Source of the DNA: Scatomorpha sp964367935
Lineage (GTDB): Bacteria; Bacillota; Clostridia; Oscillospirales; Oscillospiraceae
NCBI GenBank assembly: GCA_964367935.1
Contig: CAYIYZ010000010.1
Coordinates: forward strand, 1-59,388
Direction: 5' to 3'
Length of the DNA stretch: 59,388 bases
This document shows, piece by piece, positions 17,655 to 24,001 of this stretch (the first letter of the stretch is position 1; every line of letters begins with the position of its first letter). Made by a program: the position numbers and the translations under genes. Under the pieces are notes generated by a model, which saw only the letters and a program-made list of their open reading frames with translations, searched no databases and was not told the DNA's origin.

Positions 17655-18239
17655 TTAATCTATGAGTCCCAATTCGTCCAAGTTTTTCTCGAACGCCGGT
17701 ATGAAATGTTCTATAAAATATGTGGCCTCAGGCAACTTCATAGAATCAATGCGTTCACGGGTCTGACGCTCCGCAGATAAAAACTCCAAGTTACCTGCCT
17801 TGCGTTCCTCTATACATTTAATATAGGCAGATAATCTGTCCGCCGCTTTTATATATACAGACTCTGGACATGCTTTGTCCTGTGTCAGTATAGGTCTGTA
17901 TGCAGTTTTAAGCTGTTCGGGGAGCATGTCACTGAGTTTATCTGTAGCTATGTGCTCGACTTTAGCGTAAGCGTCACGTATTTCGTCGCTGTAGTATTTC
18001 ACGGGTGTGGGGAGGTCGCCTGTCAGTATTTCAGTGGCGTCGTGGTAGAGCGCTATGGTAGCAAGACGCTCTGCGTTTAATGTGCCGCCGTAAATTTCGT
18101 TATTTATCACGCCTAAAGCGTGGGCTATCACCGCCACCGAATGACTGTGCTCCTGCACATTTTCGGGTATACTACTACGCATCAGTCCCCAACGTGCTAT
18201 GTAGCGCATCCGTGACAATAGGGCAAAAAAATCGTTCAT
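17655..18239 (-). CDS. YfbR-like HD-domain 5'-deoxynucleotidase
   Basis: A 194-residue HD hydrolase: RWGLMRSSIPENVQEHSHSV supplies the first histidines, and ALYHDATEILTGDLPTPVKY is the HD motif with the family-specific TGD-PTPVKY block. Members dephosphorylate deoxynucleoside 5'-monophosphates in a metal-dependent reaction. The catalytic residues look intact. It lies between two MATE paralogs on the same strand; GGAGG lies before its ATG. Confidence 0.92.
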   Translation of the reverse strand: MNDFFALLSRMRYIARWGLMRSSIPENVQEHSHSVAVIAHALGVINNEIYGGTLNAERLATIALYHDATEILTGDLPTPVKYYSDEIRDAYAKVEHIATDKLSDMLPEQLKTAYRPILTQDKACPESVYIKAADRLSAYIKCIEERKAGNLEFLSAERQTRERIDSMKLPEATYFIEHFIPAFEKNLDELGLID

Positions 18240-18274
18240 CTTATCCTCCGTAACGAGATTGTTTTTCGCTTTGT

Positions 18275-19705
18275 TTAGTCTCTGCTTTGCCCCAAATCTT
18301 GAGGGGCTTCGCTTTTTACATCAGAGCCTCTTTCAAATTTATGGGCTATACCCTTGGTTTTCCACTTGCCGCTGAAATAACGTGAATAAGCTATAACAAT
18401 ACCGCAGGTCCAGCCGAAAGGCATGGTAGTCCATGCCGCAGCATAGCCGAAAGCGAAAAAGTATACCAAAGCATATGCTGTTGCCACACGCACCGTTAAA
18501 GTCGTTATACTTGCCACAGTTGCCCACATTGCATCGCCGGAGCCCTGCAATGTTCCCGAGGCAGGCAGATATATAGCGAATACAGTCATTACCATGGACA
18601 CATAGCGTTGCTGTTCTACAGCCTGTATAGCCGCCTGACCCTCTAAGTTAAAGAGAGCCGTAAATGCCGGAGAGAATATGTATACCAAGCTGCCCATCGT
18701 TGCCGCTGCAATAAACGCAATTATAACGCTCTGTTTCAGACCCTTGCCGACTCTGTCGAAACGGGTTGCGCCAACATTCTGCCCTACAAATGTGGCGGTT
18801 CCCATATTTATGGCGAAAATGGGTATGAATGTGTAGGCTTCCATCCTCATGCCCACGGTAAAAGCAGACATGGTAATGCGTCCGAAGCTGTTTACAAGAC
18901 GTTGGATGAATACGTTGCCGAGCGATATAACGCCCTGCTGTAATACGGCGGGGATGCCGAAACGCAGTGTAAGCTTGAACATTTCACGGTCAAATACAAA
19001 TTCGGAACGCTTATAACGGAGCATGGGATATTTTTTTAGCATGTAAATCACACTAAAGAGCATACAAGCTATCTGAGAGATGAGCGTTGCTACAGCTACA
19101 CCGATAACCGCCCAATTAAATACGATAACGAACAGAAGATCGAGAACGGTGTTCATGCCTGCACTCAAGATGAGGAAGTAGAGTGTGGAGCGACTGTCAC
19201 CCATGGCACGCAAAATACCGGCAATGGCATTATAGGAATACATAAAAATGAAGCCGCCGGAGAAAATACTAAAGTAGGCTATAGCCATGTCCGCAACTTC
19301 GGGATCTTGTATGCTCATGAGATTCATCATAAGCTCGTCTGCAAAAATGATGCCGACAGCAGAGCAGAGTAGTCCCAGACCTGTTAGGGTAATAATGATG
19401 GTGCTCGCCGCACGGCGCAGATCGTCTATTCGACGTGCACCATAGAGTTGGGAGATGATGACAGCGCCGCCGTTACCCAAACCGATACATACAGACATAA
19501 AAAGAAAAATGAGTGACACACTGCCGCCTACAGCCGCAAGAGCCGCCTCGCTCGCCGCTTTAGACTCGTAAGCAAAGTTTGCCACTACTATTCCGTCTAC
19601 CGTATTATATAGTTGTTGTAAAATCTGACCCAACATTATAGGGAGAGAAAAAAGCAAAATTTGCTTCCAAATTGTACCTGTAGTCATGTCGAGTTTCTGA
19701 TTCAA
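18275..19705 (-). CDS. MATE family multidrug/sodium antiporter (copy 2)
   Basis: A 476-residue paralog of the 16250-17629 gene, with the same LDMTTGTIWKQILLFSLP start and the same helix layout, plus a longer hydrophilic tail (HKFERGSDVKSEAPQDLGQ). The start is TTG at 19705, aligned with the ATG of copy 1 and preceded only by a weak GAGTGAAAG; the ATG at residue 7 is an alternative. The two copies surround the YfbR gene, which suggests a local duplication. Confidence 0.9.
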   Translation of the reverse strand: MNQKLDMTTGTIWKQILLFSLPIMLGQILQQLYNTVDGIVVANFAYESKAASEAALAAVGGSVSLIFLFMSVCIGLGNGGAVIISQLYGARRIDDLRRAASTIIITLTGLGLLCSAVGIIFADELMMNLMSIQDPEVADMAIAYFSIFSGGFIFMYSYNAIAGILRAMGDSRSTLYFLILSAGMNTVLDLLFVIVFNWAVIGVAVATLISQIACMLFSVIYMLKKYPMLRYKRSEFVFDREMFKLTLRFGIPAVLQQGVISLGNVFIQRLVNSFGRITMSAFTVGMRMEAYTFIPIFAINMGTATFVGQNVGATRFDRVGKGLKQSVIIAFIAAATMGSLVYIFSPAFTALFNLEGQAAIQAVEQQRYVSMVMTVFAIYLPASGTLQGSGDAMWATVASITTLTVRVATAYALVYFFAFGYAAAWTTMPFGWTCGIVIAYSRYFSGKWKTKGIAHKFERGSDVKSEAPQDLGQSRD

Positions 19706-19772
19706 ATCTATCGCCAGCTTTCACTCTTATTCAAAATAGTCTAACACAGCAAAGAGAATTTGTAAATAATGC

Positions 19773-19801
19773 TTGCAAAATTTCATGGAAGGTGCTAAAA
19801 T
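19773..19801 (+). promoter_or_regulatory. Promoter of typA
   Basis: TTGCAA (19773-19778), a 17-base spacer and TAAAAT (19796-19801) lie 44 bases before the typA start. This placement also argues against the longer reading frame that would begin inside the promoter. Confidence 0.65.
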
Positions 19802-19844
19802 TTCACGTTGGAACAGTGGATTTAAAAAGAAAAAAGGGGTATAT

Positions 19845-21656
19845 ATGCAGAAACTCAGAAATATAGCGATAATAGCACACGTTGACCACGGCAAAACGAC
19901 CTTGGTGGACGAGATGCTCCGTCAGTCGGGCGTGTACAGGGAAAACCAGGAAACGGTCGAGCGAGTAATGGACTCGGGCGACTTAGAGCGTGAGCGTGGA
20001 ATAACGATATTGGCAAAAAATACGGCGGTAAACTATGGTGAGACAAAGATCAACATTGTTGACACACCGGGACATGCTGACTTCGGTGGCGAGGTAGAGC
20101 GCATACTAAAGATGGTAAATGGCGTAATCTTGCTCGTTGATGCAGCGGAGGGCGCCATGCCGCAGACACGCTTTGTGCTCTCACGAGCCTTGGAGTTAGG
20201 GCACCGAGTAATCGTGGTGGTCAATAAGATAGACAGGCCGGACAGCAGGATATTAGAGGTCGTGGACGAAGTTCTGGAGCTTTTAATGGAGCTTGGTTGC
20301 ACAGACGAGCAGCTCGACTCTCCCATGCTGTTTTGCTCGGGTAGACAGGGTACGGCGTCGTACTCACCCGATCAAGTCGGAGAGGATCTTGTGCCGCTCT
20401 TCGAGACGATCATGGAGTATATACCAGAGCCGGAGGGAGATGCTGAGGCACCTTTCCAGATGCTCGTTTCGTCTATAGACTACAATGAGTTTGTCGGACG
20501 TATAGCGATAGGCCGCATAGAGCGTGGCACAGTACGTCAAAATCAGGAGATAGCAGTTACGTGCTTCGGCTCTGAAAAGCCGGCACGCAAGGCGAAGGCA
20601 GTTTCTCTCTATGAGTTCGATGGACTCGCAAGGGTGCCTGTGACGGAAGCTTCGGCAGGCAGCATAATAGTGCTGAGCGGCATAGGCGATGTGACTATAG
20701 GCGACAGTGTGTGTGCTGCTGATTGTGTTGAGCCACTACCTTTTGTCAAGGTCTCGGCACCGACTATGGAAATGACTTTCAGTGTAAACGACAGTCCTTT
20801 TGCGGGCAAGGAGGGCAAGTTTGTCACGAGTCGTCAGATAAGAGACAGGCTGTTTAAGGAGACTTTGAAGGATGTGTCCTTGAAGGTGACGGACTCGGCT
20901 GGCACGGATAGCTTTGCTGTAGCAGGACGTGGAGAGATGCATCTTTCCATATTGATAGAAACGATGCGCCGAGAGGGCTTTGAGTTTGCGGTCTCGCCGC
21001 CACGAGTGCTCTACGGTGAGGAAGATGGTCAGAGGACGGAGCCGGTTGAGCGCGTGGTGGTAGATGTACCCTCTGATTATATAGGAGCGGTCATGGAGAA
21101 ACTCGGCTCACGTCGTGCGGAGTTTTTGGAGATGATGCCTGTGGGAAAACGCACGAAGGCGACGTTTATCATGCCCTCACGTGGTTTGTTCGGTTATAGA
21201 AACGAGTTCTTGACGGACACGAAGGGCGAGGGAATAATGGCGTCGGTGTTTGAGGGCTATGTGCCCTATAAGGGCGACTTGACACGTAGGCTTGCGGGCA
21301 GCCTTGTGGCTTTTGAAAACGGAGATTCTACACCCTACGGACTCTTCGGAGCGCAGGAGCGAGGCACTTTGTTTATAGGCGCAGGCACACCTGTGTATGC
21401 AGGCATGGTCGTTGGAGTATCGCCGAAGTCCGAGGAAGTAACTGTCAATGTTTGTAAGAAGAAGCAGCTAACGAATATGCGTGCATCGGGCAGTGATGAT
21501 GCCTTACGCCTAACGACACCGAGGAATATGAGCTTGGAGCAATGCTTAGAGTTTATGGCGGATGACGAAATCCTTGAAGTCACACCTAAGAGCTTGAGAT
21601 TGAGAAAGAGTATTCTTGACCATGGTCTGAGGATGCGTGCGATAAAGAAGAAATAG
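19845..21656 (+). CDS. typA: Translational GTPase TypA/BipA
   Basis: A 603-residue translation-factor GTPase with G1 AHVDHGKTTLVDEML, G2 RERGITI, G3 DTPGHADFGGEVER and G4 VVNKIDRP, followed by EF-G-like domains and the TypA-specific C-terminal domain (PSRGLFGYRNEFLTDTKGEG). It binds ribosomes and helps assembly and growth under stress. The frame extends upstream to 19773, but AAAGGGG precedes ATG 19845, the family normally begins MQKLRNIAIIAH, and the extension overlaps the promoter. Confidence 0.96.
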   Translation: MQKLRNIAIIAHVDHGKTTLVDEMLRQSGVYRENQETVERVMDSGDLERERGITILAKNTAVNYGETKINIVDTPGHADFGGEVERILKMVNGVILLVDAAEGAMPQTRFVLSRALELGHRVIVVVNKIDRPDSRILEVVDEVLELLMELGCTDEQLDSPMLFCSGRQGTASYSPDQVGEDLVPLFETIMEYIPEPEGDAEAPFQMLVSSIDYNEFVGRIAIGRIERGTVRQNQEIAVTCFGSEKPARKAKAVSLYEFDGLARVPVTEASAGSIIVLSGIGDVTIGDSVCAADCVEPLPFVKVSAPTMEMTFSVNDSPFAGKEGKFVTSRQIRDRLFKETLKDVSLKVTDSAGTDSFAVAGRGEMHLSILIETMRREGFEFAVSPPRVLYGEEDGQRTEPVERVVVDVPSDYIGAVMEKLGSRRAEFLEMMPVGKRTKATFIMPSRGLFGYRNEFLTDTKGEGIMASVFEGYVPYKGDLTRRLAGSLVAFENGDSTPYGLFGAQERGTLFIGAGTPVYAGMVVGVSPKSEEVTVNVCKKKQLTNMRASGSDDALRLTTPRNMSLEQCLEFMADDEILEVTPKSLRLRKSILDHGLRMRAIKKK

Positions 21657-21666
21657 AAACATTTAA

Positions 21667-21700
21667 GACATCCTCGGTTTATACGAGGGTGTCTTTTTTA
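21667..21700 (+). terminator. Terminator of typA
   Basis: GACATCCTCG and CGAGGGTGTC pair around a 7-base loop (one T-G pair), followed by six T. Confidence 0.88.
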
Positions 21701-21740
21701 TTAAAAATCACATATAACATTAAAATTGAAACAAACGCAT

Positions 21741-21801
21741 CAATATAGTAATTAAAATATTTGATTACTATATTGACATGGGATGAACAATGTGTTATCC
21801 T
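21741..21801 (+). promoter_or_regulatory. Promoter with palindromic operator for the DUF2089 unit
   Basis: A perfect 12-bp inverted repeat, CAATATAGTAAT (21741-21752) and ATTACTATATTG (21764-21775), is separated by 11 bases. Its right arm overlaps a TTGACA -35 (21773-21778); TATCCT at 21796-21801 is a plausible -10 at 17-base spacing. Such placement would block RNA polymerase when a dimeric repressor binds. The encoded zinc-ribbon/HTH protein is the obvious candidate repressor, by inference. Confidence 0.6.
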
Positions 21802-21824
21802 GGGAGTGTGGAAGGAGTGGTATG

Positions 21825-22592
21825 ATGGCGAATGTTCTTACGTCTTGCCCTGTGTGCAGCGGCAAACTGACGGTGAGTGTTTTGAGTTGTGGGGATTGCG
21901 GACTTAGTCTTCAGAATAAGTTTGAGCTAAATCCGTTTAATTACCTAACAAATGAACAAATGGAGTTTTTATTGACATTTTTGAAGCATCAAGGGAATTT
22001 GAAAATGTTGCAGGAGGACTTGAATATATCATATCCTTTTGCTAAGAAGAAACTTCAAGTGCTTTTGGAAGATTTGAAATTAGTTGAAGAGAGCGTCGAG
22101 AAGCCGACGGAGGAGCTTGATTTAGGAAATCTATCCTTCAGTACAAATAGTGTTTTGGCGTCTGACATTATCAAGAAGAAACTCAGTGAACGAAAAGGGC
22201 GAGCAATGGTGTATTCTGCACGTGGCAATGCGTATGAGATTAGGGTTGGTCGAGACGGAGTTGGTTTTGAGTGTGACGAACTTCCGATAAAGCCAAACTA
22301 TGAATTTAGGGTTTTTGATGTAATGGTGGAGTGCCTTATAAAAAACGGCGGCAGTGCGAACAAGGGCAACGGGCGTAATTATAAGCTCGGCGAGAAAAAA
22401 TGTGACGATACTACTTTGGTCGGCTATGTTGCAAAGCACTATGCCGGAAAGAAAGACGGCGAATCTGTTTTTGACCCTATCTTTGTTTTGGTAGCTGTAT
22501 TAGAGTGGGCGGAGATAGCCTTTAATCGCAGAGGACATGCAGAGCTTACAGAAAAATATTTAAAAAAAGTAAAGGAGAAAGAAGATGGCTAA
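21825..22592 (+). CDS. DUF2089-type zinc-ribbon/HTH protein with extra C-terminal domain
   Basis: About 255 residues. The N-terminal part has a four-cysteine zinc ribbon (SCPVCSGKL ... LSCGDCGLSL) and a helix-turn-helix (YLTNEQMEFLLTFLKHQGN, LNISYPFAKKKLQ), the DUF2089 layout. After residue ~95 comes a second domain not typical of short DUF2089 proteins: a beta-like KGRAMVYSARGNAYEIRVG segment and a helical block with FDVMVECLIKNGGSANKGNGR and SVFDPIFVLVAVLEWAEIAFNRRG. The function is unknown; a DNA-binding regulator or part of a defence-like module is possible. AAGGAG places the start at ATG 21825 (21822 also possible). It overlaps the next gene by 8 bases. Confidence 0.8.
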   Translation: MANVLTSCPVCSGKLTVSVLSCGDCGLSLQNKFELNPFNYLTNEQMEFLLTFLKHQGNLKMLQEDLNISYPFAKKKLQVLLEDLKLVEESVEKPTEELDLGNLSFSTNSVLASDIIKKKLSERKGRAMVYSARGNAYEIRVGRDGVGFECDELPIKPNYEFRVFDVMVECLIKNGGSANKGNGRNYKLGEKKCDDTTLVGYVAKHYAGKKDGESVFDPIFVLVAVLEWAEIAFNRRGHAELTEKYLKKVKEKEDG

Positions 22593-22962
22593 GCTAAGTG
22601 ACAGGGAAGTAAAACTGACGGAGCAACTTTTGCTCATGATAAAAAGCAAGGAGAAGAGCATTACTTACGGAGAGTTGGGAAATCGAATAAATCCTCCGAT
22701 GAATGCGAGAGGAATGGGAGGGTGCTTGGAATCTATCTGTATTTTGTGCCATGATTTAGGGCTTCCGCTCCTAACGGCGATGGTGGTGCAAAAATCGACA
22801 AATTTACCCGGCGATGGCTTTGAGGTTATGCTCAAAAGGTTTGGCAAGTACGATCCCGATAAAACAATGCTTTCACTTTTTCATGATGAAGTACACGCAA
22901 TTCATAGTTGTGGTGACTGGGAAAAATTGGTTAATCATCTAAATCTTGATATTTCTTTCTGA
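22585..22962 (+). CDS. Small hypothetical protein, partner of the DUF2089-type protein
   Basis: A 125-residue protein with an N-terminal helix pair, ITYGELGNRINPPMNARGMG and ICILCHDLGLPLLTAMVVQK followed by STNLPGDGF. From memory this pattern recalls an N-terminal domain found on some HNH/ScoMcrA-type restriction proteins, but no nuclease motif is present and I cannot confirm the relation. Two cysteines in CLESICILC could bind metal or be structural. Its start overlaps the upstream gene by 8 bases, so the pair is translationally coupled. GGAGAAAGAAG precedes the ATG. Function unknown. Confidence 0.75.
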   Translation: MAKLSDREVKLTEQLLLMIKSKEKSITYGELGNRINPPMNARGMGGCLESICILCHDLGLPLLTAMVVQKSTNLPGDGFEVMLKRFGKYDPDKTMLSLFHDEVHAIHSCGDWEKLVNHLNLDISF

Positions 22963-22970
22963 GAGTGAGA

Positions 22971-23002
22971 GGCAGGGCGATAAGCCCTGCCTTATATTTT
23001 TT
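22971..23002 (+). terminator. Terminator of the DUF2089 unit
   Basis: GGCAGGGC, a GATAA loop and GCCCTGCC, followed by TTATATTTTTTT. The next 140 bases to the nrdG promoter are AT-rich and I see no gene there. Confidence 0.88.
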
Positions 23003-23140
23003 TGTAACCGTTGGAATAGAAATATTGTGCCAAATTCCGAAAATTAAAGCTACTTTTCTACGTAAATTTACAAATAATATAGCGGTTAGATGTCGGGAGA
23101 TTACAAACATGTAACAAAGAGTAAAAATTGCGTTTTGCAC

Positions 23141-23173
23141 TTGACAAAGAGCTGAAAACCCTATATATTGTGA
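23141..23173 (+). promoter_or_regulatory. nrdG-nrdD promoter with NrdR-like box over the -10
   Basis: TTGACA (23141-23146), a 17-base spacer and TATATT (23164-23169) form a strong promoter. Overlapping the -10, ACCCTATATATTGTGA (23158-23173) matches 14 of 16 positions of the NrdR box consensus as I recall it (acaCwAtATaTwgtgt). NrdR represses ribonucleotide reductase genes when dATP is high, which fits the nrdG-nrdD genes downstream. Only one box was seen; NrdR sites are often paired. Confidence 0.75.
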
Positions 23174-23196
23174 TATAGGCAAGGGCGACACCCAAG

Positions 23197-23256
23197 ATGT
23201 GGGTTTACATAAGAGCTGTGGGTGTGGCAGTTGCGAGCAAGGCAAAGGGACGGTAA
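23197..23256 (+). CDS. Possible 19-codon leader ORF before nrdG
   Basis: ATG at 23197 opens 19 codons (MWVYIRAVGVAVASKAKGR) and ends in TAA one base before the nrdG ATG. AAGGG lies about ten bases upstream. The surrounding RNA can also fold through CACCC and GGGTG arms. It may be a leader peptide coupling translation into nrdG, a small membrane peptide, or chance; there is no direct evidence of expression. Confidence 0.3.
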   Translation: MWVYIRAVGVAVASKAKGR

Positions 23257-23257
23257 G

Positions 23258-23944
23258 ATGATGCACATAGGCGGATTTCAAAAGTTGACCATGCTCGACT
23301 ATCCGGGAGAGGCTGCTTGCATAGTATATACTAAGGGCTGTAATCTGCGCTGTGGCTACTGTCACAATGCGAGTTTAGTAACCGGCGAGGCGCAGGGCAT
23401 TTCGGAAGCTGAGGTATTGGAGTATTTAGATAAGCGCAAGGGGCTGCTCGACGGTGTGGTTATAAGCGGAGGAGAGCCGCTTCTACATACAGATTTGGCG
23501 GACTTCTTAAGGAGCGTCAAGAGTCGAGGATATAAGATTAAGCTCGACACGAACGGCACGTATCCGGACAGGCTGAAGGCGGTTTACGAGGCGGGTCTTG
23601 TGGATATGGTGGCGATGGACGTGAAAAGCGGTGATCGAACTTATGCAAAGACGGTGGGGACGCCGGGCATAGATATGGACGCTGTGCGTGAGAGCATAGC
23701 CTATATAAAGGACGAAGTTGCGGACTATGAGTTTCGTACAACGGCGATCAAAGGGATACATACAGCAGATGATTTTGAGGACATATCTCGTATGATAGAG
23801 GGCGCAAGTGCTCACTTCATACAAAACTTCAAAGATTCGGGAGAACTGCTAAACGGGGAAGGACTTGACAGTTTTTCAGAAGATGAGTTAAATCACTTTG
23901 CGGACATAATGAAAAAAAGGGTAGACAAGGTTACAGTTAGGTAA
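23258..23944 (+). CDS. nrdG: Anaerobic ribonucleotide reductase activating protein NrdG
   Basis: A ~228-residue radical SAM activase with the cluster motif KGCNLRCGYCHNA (CxxxCxxC) and the glycine-rich GVVISGGEPLLH. It generates the glycyl radical on NrdD from SAM. A longer frame begins at 23222, but AAAGGGA is correctly spaced before ATG 23258, and the family begins close to GGFQKLTMLDYPG. nrdD follows within 60 bases. Product similar to pyruvate formate-lyase activases; pairing with nrdD settles the role. Confidence 0.93.
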   Translation: MMHIGGFQKLTMLDYPGEAACIVYTKGCNLRCGYCHNASLVTGEAQGISEAEVLEYLDKRKGLLDGVVISGGEPLLHTDLADFLRSVKSRGYKIKLDTNGTYPDRLKAVYEAGLVDMVAMDVKSGDRTYAKTVGTPGIDMDAVRESIAYIKDEVADYEFRTTAIKGIHTADDFEDISRMIEGASAHFIQNFKDSGELLNGEGLDSFSEDELNHFADIMKKRVDKVTVR

Positions 23945-24001
23945 TATTATAATAGGCCGGAAATGGGAATTGGGAAAAAAGACGAAATGGAGAGAAGCGA
24001 A

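Noticed and set aside
19773..19844. Longer typA start
   Set aside because: Overlaps the promoter and lacks a ribosome binding site; ATG 19845 has AAAGGGG.
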